From NCBI GenBank assembly GCA_019694655.1, contig JAIBBN010000001.1:62001-126000 (forward strand): DNA of 64,000 nt. Reading direction: 5' to 3'. A program made the translations under genes and the position numbers. Shown here in pieces: positions 39,507-48,712 of this stretch. Positions within the stretch are counted from its first letter, which is position 1, and each line of letters starts with the position of its first letter. This DNA comes from Leptospirales bacterium. Lineage in GTDB: Bacteria > Spirochaetota > Leptospiria > Leptospirales > Leptonemataceae. The notes under the pieces are model-generated. The model saw only the letters and a list, made by a program, of their open reading frames with translations. It had not been told where the DNA came from and ran no database searches.

Positions 39507-40265
39507 TCAGTTCATCAGACTCCGACTGGGTCGCGCCGCGCCCGGATTGGCGGCTTGATTGCCCGCTGCTCGTTCGAGCAAAATGCCGGCGCGCAGCTCG
39601 TTGGAGGATACAGCGACGATCCCTCGGCCATTTTCCGTCCGCTCAATGAAAAAAGATTCGTGGTTCTCAATTAAAAGTGACGGCAGCCACTTGTTGACTG
39701 GAGGCGAGGCGCCGTTGATCGGACCGGTCGTCACGCGGGAAGCGAAGGCAAGGTAGGAACGATTGTATCGCGAGTTTTCCAGGCGCAATTGCAAACTCAG
39801 GCGATGATCCGACGCGGTCCAGAACCGCAGGCGATAGCCTGTTTCTCCATCAGAGCATTCCAGCCGGCCAAAAATAGTAATCCCGTCAGCCAGGTCAATG
39901 CCGTCGACCTTTTGACGAAAGCAAAGCGCCATGGGCCTCGCGGCAATTGCCGCAATTCCGGAATGATATCCAGGCAGCCGACCCTCTCTTGCCGCGGCGA
40001 CAAAGCCCCCGCCTGGCAAGCTGCTCCAGAGTTCCGGCGAGGACCCTGCCAGATGGCGAATCGCAAAACGAGCATTGGCCAGTGAAGCGCCGTTCCATTC
40101 CAGTGTTGTGTCGCCGCTCCGGACCGACCCGGGAATAAAATTCCAGCGCCCCTGCACCAACTCAATCTCCGGCGTAAGCCTGCGGACCTCGGCGACAGCG
40201 AACCAGATGACTGCCGCCAGCGCTGCGCACAGTCGCGTCAATCCCATAAAACGCTGCCACTGCAT
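39507..40265 (-). CDS. Exported or membrane-anchored protein of unknown function
   Basis: A 252-residue protein with one N-terminal hydrophobic segment (LTRLCAALAAVIWFAVAEV), either signal peptide or anchor. The rest looks like a beta-rich extracytoplasmic domain (PEIELVQGRWNFIPGSVRSG, TGYRLRFWTASDHRLSLQL). I recognise no family. ATG 40265 is chosen over upstream frame because it places the hydrophobic segment near the start. It stops three bases before the P-ATPase gene, suggesting a shared transcript and perhaps a linked role in ion homeostasis; the latter is inference. It is divergent from icd across 181 bases that hold no gene. Confidence 0.7.
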   Translation of the reverse strand: MQWQRFMGLTRLCAALAAVIWFAVAEVRRLTPEIELVQGRWNFIPGSVRSGDTTLEWNGASLANARFAIRHLAGSSPELWSSLPGGGFVAAAREGRLPGYHSGIAAIAARPMALCFRQKVDGIDLADGITIFGRLECSDGETGYRLRFWTASDHRLSLQLRLENSRYNRSYLAFASRVTTGPINGASPPVNKWLPSLLIENHESFFIERTENGRGIVAVSSNELRAGILLERAAGNQAANPGAARPSRSLMN

Positions 40266-40446
40266 AGGACAAACCCCAAGGACGCTTTTCCAGGCCCAAA
40301 TCGATGGAGCGCCCGGTTCAGAAGCGGCGCCGGTAATGCACGGCAGCCCCATTTGCGCGGCAGGCAACCAACTTTCTGTGCACAGCGAGGTCCGGACTGC
40401 TGCGACTCTTGGTTGACTGGTTCATTGCCAGCAGGCAGTGCGACCT

Positions 40447-41727
40447 ATGGCATTCGAACACATTAAGGCGCCGTCCAGCGGCGAAAAAATCTCGATTCAG
40501 AACGGAAAGCTTCAGGTTCCAGACCAGCCGGTGATTCCATTCATCGAAGGCGACGGCACGGGACCTGATATCTGGCGCGCCTCTGTGCGAGTGCTGGATG
40601 CAGCTGTCGAGAAGGCATATGGCGGAAAACGAAAGATCCACTGGTTTGAGGTATATGCCGGCGAGAAATCCTTTAACAAGTTCAAAGATACCTATCCCTC
40701 CGATCTCGGCAAGGCCTGGCTGCCCGACGATACCATCAAAGCCTTCCAGGATTACCTGGTGGGTATCAAGGGTCCTTTGACCACGCCGGTTGGCGGCGGA
40801 ATTCGCAGTCTCAACGTCGCATTGCGACAGATACTGGACCTCTATGTTTGCCTCCGCCCGGTTCGCTGGTTTCAAGGGGTGCCCAGTCCAGTGAAGCAGC
40901 CGGAGTTGATTGATATGGTGATCTTTCGCGAGAACACCGAGGACATTTATGCCGGCATTGAATTCCAGGAAGGTACGGCGGACGCCAGGAAGTTCATCGA
41001 ATGGTTTGCACAGACTTTCCCCGCCATGCACAAGAAGATTCGTTTTCCGGGAAGCGCTGGCATTGGCATCAAGCCAGTCAGTCGCGAAGGAACGGAGCGC
41101 CTGGTTCAGGCGGCCATCGACTACGCCATCGCCAATGATCGCAAATCAGTAACCCTGGTGCACAAAGGCAATATCATGAAGTTCACCGAAGGCGGCTTCC
41201 GTGATTGGGGCTACGGGCTGGCTAAAAGCGCTTACAAAGGCGAACTGGTCGACGGCGGGCCGTGGACAAAAATCAAGACCGGCGGAAAGGAGATCATGGT
41301 CAAGGATGTGATCGCAGACGCTTTCCTGCAGCAGATTCTAACGCGTCCGGCCGAATACGATGTGATCGCAACGCTCAACCTGAACGGCGACTATATCTCC
41401 GACGCCCTGGCGGCGCAGGTCGGCGGAATCGGGATAGCGCCAGGCGGGAACATCAACTACAAAACGGGGCATGCGATCTTCGAAGCCACACACGGAACGG
41501 CGCCGAAGTATGCCGACCAGGACAAGGTGAATCCGGGTTCAGTCATTCTATCCGGAGAAATGATGCTTCGCTATATGGGCTGGGTTGAGGCCGCGGATCG
41601 ATTGATTGGAGCAATGGATAAAGCGATCACGCAAAAGACAGTAACCTACGACTTTGCTCGTTTGATGCCAGGCGCAAAAGAAGTGAAGTGCTCCGAATTT
41701 GGCGACGCGCTGATCAAGAACATGTAA
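40447..41727 (+). CDS. icd: NADP-dependent isocitrate dehydrogenase
   Basis: A 426-residue E. coli-type enzyme that oxidises isocitrate to 2-oxoglutarate in the citric acid cycle. The start has [27 protein letters not shown] contains Ser121, matching E. coli Ser113, the substrate-binding residue phosphorylated by Ace[17 protein letters not shown] has the Lys-Tyr pair and Val, and VTYDFARLM the Arg, that in E. coli specify NADP over NAD. ATG 40447 is preferred over GTG 40438. A strong terminator follows. Confidence 0.96.
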   Translation: MAFEHIKAPSSGEKISIQNGKLQVPDQPVIPFIEGDGTGPDIWRASVRVLDAAVEKAYGGKRKIHWFEVYAGEKSFNKFKDTYPSDLGKAWLPDDTIKAFQDYLVGIKGPLTTPVGGGIRSLNVALRQILDLYVCLRPVRWFQGVPSPVKQPELIDMVIFRENTEDIYAGIEFQEGTADARKFIEWFAQTFPAMHKKIRFPGSAGIGIKPVSREGTERLVQAAIDYAIANDRKSVTLVHKGNIMKFTEGGFRDWGYGLAKSAYKGELVDGGPWTKIKTGGKEIMVKDVIADAFLQQILTRPAEYDVIATLNLNGDYISDALAAQVGGIGIAPGGNINYKTGHAIFEATHGTAPKYADQDKVNPGSVILSGEMMLRYMGWVEAADRLIGAMDKAITQKTVTYDFARLMPGAKEVKCSEFGDALIKNM

Positions 41728-41752
41728 CGTTGCTGCGACAACGGCCGAAAGC

Positions 41753-41782
41753 AAGGCAGGACCGAAAGGTCCTGCCTTTTTT
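41753..41782 (+). terminator. Rho-independent terminator after icd
   Basis: An 11-pair perfect stem (41753-41763 with 41768-41778) with a GAAA tetraloop runs into TTTTTT. It ends icd transcription before the convergent outer-membrane protein gene. Confidence 0.93.
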
Positions 41783-41821
41783 GTAAGCAGACGGTCCGGG
41801 CTGGCCCCGTTGCCACGGCGA

Positions 41822-42979
41822 TCAAACGCTGAAGCTGTAGCCCACGTTCAGGTAGTAAAGAACGCGCGGTAACTTCTGGCGCGGCGTGTAGTTGTAGACG
41901 CTGCCTATCTGCGGCGTCAGGAAGCTCTTGTACAGATTGTTCAGATCGCTATTCACCGCGCCGTTGGTTTTCGAAGGATCGGCAACCAGACCATCATACT
42001 TCGTCGAGCCGCCTACCATCCAGGCAGGGACATCGCGGCCTGCAGTATCCGTGTCAAAGAAAGCCAGGGTCGGACGGTAAACTACGTAAAGTCCCACATT
42101 GAATCCGCTCAGCGCAAATCCAATGCCGCCGGTCAAATCCTGCCAGTTGTTGACGCCGGGCGCGACGCCATAGCCGGCGCTCAGGCTGAAAAAGAACGGC
42201 TCCGGGGCAAACTCGATCGTTACGGGAACGTAAAGCGTATTGGCCTGGATATCGCCATAGATGCCGGTGCTAAGGAAGGACAGCGCATCGGGAAAGCTGT
42301 AAGTAAGGAACAGCTCGCTGGAAGGCGTCGGCGTTGTGTTGACCGGGTTAGGTTTGAGGTAGGCCACCAAACCAAAGCCCAACGTTCCGGCATTGGTTTC
42401 GCGCTGGTAACCCAGCGTAAGGTCAATCTCGTCGAGGCGGCGCAAGCCGTTTTGCTCTTTGTGGAAGCCAGGCGCTCGGCCGCCATTGGCAGTCTGCTCA
42501 AGCAGCGTTGCTCCGGTGGCATTCAATCCGGCAGTCGTCAGCAAGGAGTCGTAGGTCGCCTGGAGCTCCGGCAAACCATAAGCGCCGCCGGCCTCGCGGC
42601 TCAGGGTTACGAGATTGGCGCCCTGCAAATTGCCGTTGGCATCGTTGCCGCTAAGGCCAGGACCGATCTGCAAGAGCTGGTCGGTGTCTGTATCCTGGCG
42701 ACCCTGCATGGCAATGCTCATCCACGCATTGGCGTATAGACCCTCGACCGGAGTATTCACCGTGATCGATGGCTGAAAGGCAAGAGCCCCGCTGGCGCTG
42801 CCGTAGGCGCGGCCCTGCTGCGAGGCATAGTTCTGGTACAGGTCGTAGCCCCGCCAGACGTAGTTGGATACAAACTGAAGGCTTACATCCACGCTGGCTG
42901 GCGGGAGCTCGTCTTCGGCGAACAAAGCCGCCGGAAAGGCGATGGCCACGGCCGTCGCAAGCTTGGCTATTCTGCTCAT
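41822..42979 (-). CDS. Outer-membrane beta-barrel protein
   Basis: A 385-residue exported protein. A signal peptide (MSRIAKLATAVAIAFPAALF, then AEDELPP) is followed by alternating hydrophobic strands, starting SVDVSLQFVSNYVWRGYDLY. The phrase SNYVWRG resembles the start of several porin-like families (for example TIGR02001-type), and the last strand ends LNVGYSFSV. Several loops are Gly/Asn rich. The function is probably a porin or passive channel; no specific substrate. ATG 42979 is fixed by an AGGGGG ribosome site at 42985-42990 and the signal peptide. It converges on icd and its terminator. Confidence 0.8.
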   Translation of the reverse strand: MSRIAKLATAVAIAFPAALFAEDELPPASVDVSLQFVSNYVWRGYDLYQNYASQQGRAYGSASGALAFQPSITVNTPVEGLYANAWMSIAMQGRQDTDTDQLLQIGPGLSGNDANGNLQGANLVTLSREAGGAYGLPELQATYDSLLTTAGLNATGATLLEQTANGGRAPGFHKEQNGLRRLDEIDLTLGYQRETNAGTLGFGLVAYLKPNPVNTTPTPSSELFLTYSFPDALSFLSTGIYGDIQANTLYVPVTIEFAPEPFFFSLSAGYGVAPGVNNWQDLTGGIGFALSGFNVGLYVVYRPTLAFFDTDTAGRDVPAWMVGGSTKYDGLVADPSKTNGAVNSDLNNLYKSFLTPQIGSVYNYTPRQKLPRVLYYLNVGYSFSV

Positions 42980-43061
42980 TCTACCCCCTCTGATCCGCCT
43001 GTAGTGCAAATCTGCGGCGAACCAAACAAATGGCCGGACAAACTGTACCGGCACTGTCTTA

Positions 43062-43378
43062 TTATTCGGCAGAAAGCTTACGTTCGTAGCATTTCTTTGC
43101 CTCCTGACTGTAGACGGAAAAAATGAGCCGATCCAACTCCGGTCCGGGGACAGATAGCTCCTTACGGACGGCTGCGATCGCAATGGAGGTTGCAGCTTCC
43201 AGGGGGGAAGCCGTAGGCGCCGGTGGAAATTGCCGGAAAGGCAATGGTGCGCGCCCCCAGACTGCGCCCCAATTGTAAGCTAGACCGATAGCAGTCTGCT
43301 GTTGGCCGCATTGACGATGGCATCTACTGGCGCCGTGCAAATGTCGCCAAAGCGAATTTCGATCAGCGTTTGACTCAT
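43062..43378 (-). pseudogene. Decayed macro-domain (ADP-ribose-binding) gene
   Basis: The start MSQTLIEIRFGDIC and [10 protein letters not shown] match the beginning of a macro domain. A block of about 70 residues is then missing: the sequence jumps, in another frame, to [20 protein letters not shown], continuing [13 protein letters not shown] one-base expansion in a C-run (seen as GGGGGG at about 43200-43206 on the plus strand) shifts the frame again before [20 protein letters not shown] and the natural stop. All three parts are colinear with one macro-domain protein that would have bound or hydrolysed ADP-ribose or O-acetyl-ADP-ribose. The gene therefore has one internal deletion plus a frameshift and is non-functional. 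Confidence 0.85.
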
Positions 43379-43496
43379 GCCACGCAGACCGACATAAGCG
43401 GCAGGGCGCGCAGCCTCTTTCCGCTCTGGCGCCCGGGCCTGGCTTTTCTATTTTGTTTGCCGGTCGCGCCCGCCTGCCAACCCTGACCGCCATCTC

Positions 43497-44717
43497 ATGG
43501 CGCTGATTGTGCAAAAGTACGGCGGAACCTCGGTGATGGACGCCGAGCGCATCAAGAATGTGGCCAGTCGTATCAAACGATACCACGATGACGGCGACGA
43601 TGTTGTCGTAGTTGTATCGGCGATGGGTCATACGACCGACCGCCTGATTGAGCTGGCGGCGTCGGTCACTGCGTCGCCCAGTCGCCGCGAGATGGATATG
43701 CTCCTGTCCACAGGGGAGCAGGTGTCCATTGCGCTGGTGGCCATGGCCCTGGAAGCCATTGGCGTTCCGGCCATCTCCTTTACGGGCGGTCAGGTGCGCA
43801 TCCGAACGGACGCCCAGCACAGCACCGCGCGCATCACGGACATCGATACCACTCGACTGCAGCAAGAACTGCTGCTGCGCAAGGTATGCATTGTTGCCGG
43901 CTTTCAAGGGGTCGACGATCAGCATACGATCTATACGCTGGGTCGCGGGGGCAGCGATACCAGCGCCGTGGCTCTGGCCGTCGCTTTGAAGGCCAGAGAA
44001 TGCGAAATCTATACGGATGTCGATGGCGTCTATACCACCGATCCGAACAAGGTAGCATCAGCGCGCAAAATCGAGCGCCTTGCGTATGAAGAAATGCTGG
44101 AACTGGCGCGACTGGGCGCCGGCGTCCTGCACAGTCGTAGCGTGGAACTTGCTTCTAAATTTGGCGTGGTGATCCACGTGCGTTCCAGCTTCAACAATTC
44201 CAGCGGCACGCTGGTCGTCCCGGAGGATCAAGTCATGGAACAGGTTGTAGTCCGCGGGGTTACGCTGAAGAGCGACGAGGCCCGTATCTCAGTGGAGGAT
44301 ATTCCCGATCGGCCGGGTCTGGCCGCCGATCTTTTTGCTCGCCTGGCGGATAGCAGCGTCAATGTCGATATGATTGTACAGAGTGCAGGCTACGACAATC
44401 TGAACTCGATCTCTTTCACCGCCGGTCAGTCACAGCTCAATCTGGCGCGCGAGACAGTTCATGCCTTCTGCGCTGAGAACGGCGGCTCCGTGTCCGTGGA
44501 AGAAAAGATTGCCATTGTCAGCGCCGTCGGCGTTGGAATGCAATCGCACAGCGGCGTGGCAGCGACCATGTTCCAGGCGTTGGCGCGCATCGGCGCAAAT
44601 ATCGAAATGATTTCGACGTCAGAAATCAAGCTGTCGGTGGTTGTGAAACCGGAGCAGGGTCGCGCCGCTTTGCAGGCTGTGCACGACGCCTTTCAACTGG
44701 GCGCCCGGGCGGGCTGA
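43497..44717 (+). CDS. lysC: Aspartate kinase
   Basis: A 406-residue enzyme that phosphorylates aspartate, the first step to lysine, diaminopimelate, threonine and methionine. The N-terminal kinase domain starts [20 protein letters not shown] and contains [30 protein letters not shown] and [12 protein letters not shown]. Two ACT domains for feedback control fill residues 265-400 ([40 protein letters not shown]). It abuts murI with no gap, linking two sources of peptidoglycan precursors. No clear ribosome site is seen before ATG 43497. Confidence 0.96.
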   Translation: MALIVQKYGGTSVMDAERIKNVASRIKRYHDDGDDVVVVVSAMGHTTDRLIELAASVTASPSRREMDMLLSTGEQVSIALVAMALEAIGVPAISFTGGQVRIRTDAQHSTARITDIDTTRLQQELLLRKVCIVAGFQGVDDQHTIYTLGRGGSDTSAVALAVALKARECEIYTDVDGVYTTDPNKVASARKIERLAYEEMLELARLGAGVLHSRSVELASKFGVVIHVRSSFNNSSGTLVVPEDQVMEQVVVRGVTLKSDEARISVEDIPDRPGLAADLFARLADSSVNVDMIVQSAGYDNLNSISFTAGQSQLNLARETVHAFCAENGGSVSVEEKIAIVSAVGVGMQSHSGVAATMFQALARIGANIEMISTSEIKLSVVVKPEQGRAALQAVHDAFQLGARAG

Positions 44718-45536
44718 GTGGCGGATCCGCGGCCAATCGGCGTTTTTGACTCTGGCCTTGGCGGTCTGACAGTCCTGACCGAGCTGGTGCGCGCGCTTCC
44801 GGCGGAATCCTACATTTATCTGGGCGACACGGCGCGTCTGCCCTATGGCGCCAAGTCCTCGCGAACGATTCAGCGTTACAGCCAGGAAGTTGCGGCGCGT
44901 TTGCTGGAACAGAATATCAAACTGTTGGTGATTGCCTGCAATACCGCGTCCGCTCACGCCGAGTCCTTACTGCGCAGCGAACTTGCCATTCCTGTTCTGG
45001 GCGTGATCCAGCCCGGGGTGGACGCTTTGCTGGCGGCCAGCCTGCACAATCGTGTTGGAGTGATCGGAACGCGCTCTACCATCAAGTCCGGCGTCTATGA
45101 ACAGCGCATTCGCGCCCGCAAACCAGAGGCGCAGATTTTCAGCAAGGCCTGTCCGCTTTTTGTGCCGCTGGTAGAGGAGGGCTGGATCGAAAAGCGCATC
45201 ACACAGCTGGTCATCGAAGAGTATCTGTCTGAAATGGTGCGCGAAGAGGTGGACGCCGTAGCCCTTGGCTGCACCCACTATCCGCTGCTGAAAAAGGCAA
45301 TCCACAACGTGTATCCAGCGCTGCGTCTGGTGGACTCCAGCGAAGAAATCGCGCGCCAGGCTGCATCCTTGCTGGCAAGTACTCCCGGCCTGGCAGCCGG
45401 CACAAACTCCAGACCTCAGGTGCGCATCGAGTTGACTGATTTGACCGAGCAGATGAATGATCTGGAACGACTACTTTCCGGCTTACCTGTAAGCTCAGTA
45501 GAAGAAATCCAGTTGTCCGCCGCAGCGCCGCATTGA
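44718..45536 (+). CDS. murI: Glutamate racemase
   Basis: A 272-residue enzyme making D-glutamate for peptidoglycan. The two catalytic cysteines are Cys74 (VIACNTASAHA) and Cys185 (ALGCTHYPLL); the N-terminal GVFDSGLGGLTVL and the GDTARLPYGAKS block are diagnostic. GTG 44718 starts immediately after the aspartokinase stop, so the genes are translationally linked; ATG is absent nearby. Confidence 0.96.
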   Translation: MADPRPIGVFDSGLGGLTVLTELVRALPAESYIYLGDTARLPYGAKSSRTIQRYSQEVAARLLEQNIKLLVIACNTASAHAESLLRSELAIPVLGVIQPGVDALLAASLHNRVGVIGTRSTIKSGVYEQRIRARKPEAQIFSKACPLFVPLVEEGWIEKRITQLVIEEYLSEMVREEVDAVALGCTHYPLLKKAIHNVYPALRLVDSSEEIARQAASLLASTPGLAAGTNSRPQVRIELTDLTEQMNDLERLLSGLPVSSVEEIQLSAAAPH

Positions 45537-45576
45537 CCGATTGGATTCAACCCGCCGATCACGGCAGGAGGCAAGC

Positions 45577-46581
45577 ATGCGTTTGGCACTCTTTGGCGCG
45601 CGTCACTACGATCGTGAATCCTTTGAAATCGCAAATCAAGGCTTTGCACATTCCATCAGTTATCTGGAACCAAGGCTCGACGCAGATACTGCGCCGCTGG
45701 CTGCGGGCTATGACGCAGTCTGTTCTTTTGTCAACGATCGCCTTGATCAGCGTGCGCTGGAAAAACTCAAAGAGATTGGCGTTCGCATTATAGCCTTGCG
45801 CTGTGCCGGATTCAACCATGTAGATCTGGCTGCCGCTGCCCGTCTCGGCCTGCCAGTGGTTCGCGTCCCTGCCTATTCGCCGCATGCTGTGGCCGAGCAC
45901 GCGGCGGCTCTCTTGCTTTCGCTGAATCGCCGCATCCACCGCTCGCATGCTCGAGTGCGCGAAGGCAACTTCTCGCTCGATGGATTGGTAGGATTCGACC
46001 TCTATGGTAAGACCATTGCCGTACTGGGAACTGGCAATATCGGGGCTACGGCGGCCCGTATTTTCCGGGGATTTGGCTGCCAGATTCTGGCTTACGATGC
46101 CTATCCAGACCAGGCGCTGAGCGCCGCCGGCATCCTCAGCTACGTTTCCCTGGATGAGGCGCTGCGCGCCGCGGACGTGATTTCGCTTCACCTGCCGCTT
46201 AGCCCGGAGACCCGTCACATTCTTGATGCGGATGCGTTTGCCAGGATGAAGCCGGGTGCGCTGGTGATCAACACCGGTCGCGGAGCGCTGATTGACAGTC
46301 GGGCCCTGGTAGTCGCCTTAAAGGGCGGTCGCGTCGGAGGCGCGGGCCTGGATGTATATGAAGAGGAGGAGGGACTCTTCTTCCGCGACATGTCCAATCA
46401 GGTAATTCAAGACGATGTTCTGGCGCGCTTGCTGACTTTTCCCAATGTGATCATTACCGCTCATCAGGCTTTTTTGACACGCGAGGCTCTGGGTGCAATT
46501 GCCGCCACCAGCCTGCAAAGCCTGGCGGATTTTGAAGCAGGTCGTCCCCTTCAGCATCAAGCGCCGGCGCCCGCCGGCTAA
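45577..46581 (+). CDS. ldhA: D-lactate dehydrogenase-like 2-hydroxyacid dehydrogenase
   Basis: A 334-residue NAD-dependent enzyme that probably reduces pyruvate to D-lactate. The NAD fold has VLGTGNIGATAARIFRGFG; catalytic residues are seen as Arg in NTGRGALID, Glu in the DVYEEEEGLFF segment and His in ITAHQAFLTREAL. The phrase MSNQVIQDDVLARLLTFPNV is highly typical of LdhA-type enzymes rather than glycerate dehydrogenases. ATG 45577 has a near-perfect AGGAGG six bases upstream. It follows murI by 40 bases. Confidence 0.92.
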   Translation: MRLALFGARHYDRESFEIANQGFAHSISYLEPRLDADTAPLAAGYDAVCSFVNDRLDQRALEKLKEIGVRIIALRCAGFNHVDLAAAARLGLPVVRVPAYSPHAVAEHAAALLLSLNRRIHRSHARVREGNFSLDGLVGFDLYGKTIAVLGTGNIGATAARIFRGFGCQILAYDAYPDQALSAAGILSYVSLDEALRAADVISLHLPLSPETRHILDADAFARMKPGALVINTGRGALIDSRALVVALKGGRVGGAGLDVYEEEEGLFFRDMSNQVIQDDVLARLLTFPNVIITAHQAFLTREALGAIAATSLQSLADFEAGRPLQHQAPAPAG

Positions 46582-46666
46582 ATTTCCCAATACCATTGAA
46601 TCGCTCGCAATGGCGCATGATCCGTTCGAATGCTGGACAGCGCCGCGCCTTCCTCAATCTTGCAGT

Positions 46667-47755
46667 ATGTGCTCCTGCTCCAGGCATGCGCAGCGAGCTT
46701 TCAGAATCTCGCCGCTGGTAATGGCCGCTTTGTTGTTTGCATCGCCGCTGGCGCTGCATGCACAGACCCCGCAGGTCGCGCGCTGTAGCGGCGACTGCCA
46801 GCACGGCGAAGGGCTTCTGGACCTGGGGGCCGGCCGCAGTTATCGAGGCGGCTTCCGCGATGGTCGATTTCATGGTCAGGGAACGCTGCATCTTGGAGCG
46901 GGCAACGAGTACCGCGGGCAGTTTGCCAACGGTGAAATGAGCGGCCGCGGATTGCGCATCTGGCCAGGCGGCCGGCGCTACAACGGCGAACTGCGCGCCG
47001 GACTGCCGGAGGGTCAGGGTGAAATGCACTGGCCCTCGGGACTGGTCTATCGCGGCCAATGGCGTCAGGGAAGGATGCAGGGGCGCGGCCAGCTGACTTT
47101 TCGCGGCGGCGCCGTACTGCGCGCGCAATTTCGCAACGGTCAGGCGGTGGCCGATGCTCTACTGCAATTTGCCGACGGCGTCGTCTATCGCGGCGCACTG
47201 CGCAACAACAAGCCGCACGGGCAAGGAGAGATGCGCTTCGCTGATGGCGCAGTCTTGCGCGGCCAGTTCATTGACGGACGTCCGGCAGGGCAGGTGCAAA
47301 TCCAGTATTCCAGCGGCATCCAATTCACAGGTCAGCTGCACGCTACAAATGGCGCCGGCATGGTGGACCTGAGCGGCGAAGGCGAATTGCGATTCAGCGC
47401 AGAGCAGGTCTACCGCGGCGGATTGCTGCACGGAAAAATGCACGGACACGGGCGTTTGGTTCAGCAGGGGAAGTTTGAGTATCAGGGCCAATTTCGCGAA
47501 GGACGCTACCACGGACAGGGCGAGCTGAAGACGCAGGATGGCGCACTCTACCGCGGGGAGTTCGTCAGCGGAGCGCCACAGGGCCAGGGGATGTACCGCT
47601 TTCCAGGCGGCGCCGTTTATGAAGGTCAATTTGCTGGCGGCCGCTTTCAAGGTCAGGGTACGCTAACGCGCGCCAACGGCGAGGTGGTCAGAGGTGAATT
47701 CCAAAATGGTCAGCTGGTCAAGCCCCAAGAAAGCGTTACGCCGTCCGCGCCTTGA
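46667..47755 (+). CDS. Exported MORN-repeat protein
   Basis: About 13 MORN repeats follow a signal-like segment (LVMAALLFASPLALHAQ, cleavage probably after AQ). Repeat units such as YRGGFRDGRFHGQGTL, YRGALRNNKPHGQGEM, YQGQFREGRYHGQGEL and YRGEFVSGAPQGQGMY run nearly back to back over residues 50-350. A few central units are worn (LRAQFRNGQAVADAL; FTGQLHATNGAGM). MORN repeats form elongated beta-hairpin arrays that act as scaffolds or lipid-binding surfaces. An exported copy probably lies in the periplasm or at the surface. The start is uncertain (46610, 46667 or 46721); 46667 gives the best signal peptide. Confidence 0.85.
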   Translation: MCSCSRHAQRAFRISPLVMAALLFASPLALHAQTPQVARCSGDCQHGEGLLDLGAGRSYRGGFRDGRFHGQGTLHLGAGNEYRGQFANGEMSGRGLRIWPGGRRYNGELRAGLPEGQGEMHWPSGLVYRGQWRQGRMQGRGQLTFRGGAVLRAQFRNGQAVADALLQFADGVVYRGALRNNKPHGQGEMRFADGAVLRGQFIDGRPAGQVQIQYSSGIQFTGQLHATNGAGMVDLSGEGELRFSAEQVYRGGLLHGKMHGHGRLVQQGKFEYQGQFREGRYHGQGELKTQDGALYRGEFVSGAPQGQGMYRFPGGAVYEGQFAGGRFQGQGTLTRANGEVVRGEFQNGQLVKPQESVTPSAP

Positions 47756-47816
47756 GCGTCGAGTTGCAATGCCAGAAGTCTGATGCGCTTTCCAGTACGC
47801 GCAAAAGATTGATGAG

Positions 47817-48518
47817 CTAGGGGGGCGTGGGCGCTTCCAGTCCGGCAGCGGAACGGTCTGGAATGGGCGGCGCCGCCGGCGCTGGCGCGGCATGGATGGG
47901 CGGGAAAGTAGCCAGGGATTCCATCAAGGCCTTCGCTTCCGCGCTCAAGGGCGACGGCTGCATTCCATCCAGACTGTCGCCCTGCGCCAGCCGAAGCTCG
48001 GAGGGCCCATCGAGCGCAATACTTCGTCCGCCTGGATCGGCAACAAGCAGCTTGCCATCAAACAAAGCGGTCAGGGTCCCCGCGGATGATTCGCGCATCA
48101 AGAACCGCGTTCCACGTACTGCGGCAATGGTTGTCGGGGTCCGCAGCGAAAAATCGCTGCCTGCCGATAGGCGAGCGATCTCTGCCGAAACGGCGCCCCG
48201 ATCCAGCTGCAGCCTGCTGGCATTCTTACTGGCGTCGCTGAGAGTCTGCAGCCGGGCGCCGGGTCCCAGACGCAGGCGGGCCCCGGTATGCAGCACAATC
48301 TCACATCCCGAAGCCGGTCCGGTTTCGATGGCGTCATTGGCCTGCAGCTGGGCGCCGGCCTGCGCCGGTGCGGTCTCAGCGCCGCGCGTCAATCGTACCT
48401 GTCCGAACACCTGCGAGAGGAGCCCGGCGGGGCCGCTGTTGCGTGCGCAGGACAGGCACGCCGAAGCCAGCACGGCGGCCAGCATCGCCGCGATTGGAAT
48501 TCTTTGCGAAAAAAGCAT
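47817..48518 (-). CDS. FecR-domain lipoprotein
   Basis: A 233-residue protein with an N-terminal hydrophobic segment (IPIAAMLAAVLASACLSC) that ends in cysteines compatible with a spirochaetal lipobox. A FecR domain spans about residues 35-165: FGQVRLTRGAETAPAQAGAQ, NDAIETGPASGCEIVLHTGA, LRLGPGARL and SLRTPTTIAAVRGTRFLM. In Leptospirales such FecR lipoproteins are common and are not tied to iron signalling. The C-terminus is rich in Pro/Ala. ATG 48518 is chosen over longer frames. It converges on the MORN gene across 61 bases with no terminator visible. Confidence 0.83.
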   Translation of the reverse strand: MLFSQRIPIAAMLAAVLASACLSCARNSGPAGLLSQVFGQVRLTRGAETAPAQAGAQLQANDAIETGPASGCEIVLHTGARLRLGPGARLQTLSDASKNASRLQLDRGAVSAEIARLSAGSDFSLRTPTTIAAVRGTRFLMRESSAGTLTALFDGKLLVADPGGRSIALDGPSELRLAQGDSLDGMQPSPLSAEAKALMESLATFPPIHAAPAPAAPPIPDRSAAGLEAPTPP

Positions 48519-48712
48519 CAGCAGGCAATCGTTCCGGCGGCCGCAGTCCCCGGGCAAGCGAAGAAATTCTAGCCCGTGGCAAGCGTCAATTTCTACTGTC
48601 CGTGCTGGCAACGCCGATCTCTGCGCTGCCTGTCTGCGTCCAATGATATCGAGCATCGGCGTTACTCAGTGTTGTGGCCGCGCAATCCGATGATCGCTGC
48701 AGAGGTGGGTAC

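Noticed and set aside
37860-39674. A 604-codon open frame on the plus strand opposite the P-ATPase
   Set aside because: It is a reverse-frame shadow: glutamine/arginine-rich, without domains, and lies wholly opposite a well-supported ATPase.
42301-42522. Extra minus-strand frame inside the beta-barrel gene
   Set aside because: Overlapping frame without motifs; the barrel gene has signal peptide, ribosome site and strands.
43200-43206. The homopolymer as proof of sequencing error in an intact macro gene
   Set aside because: Even if the extra base were an error, the separate deletion of about 70 residues would still leave the gene broken.
43379-43925. Minus-strand open frame that extends beyond the macro-domain remnant
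   Set aside because: The part upstream of 43378 lies opposite aspartokinase and is unrelated to macro domains; only the 43062-43378 part is real remnant.
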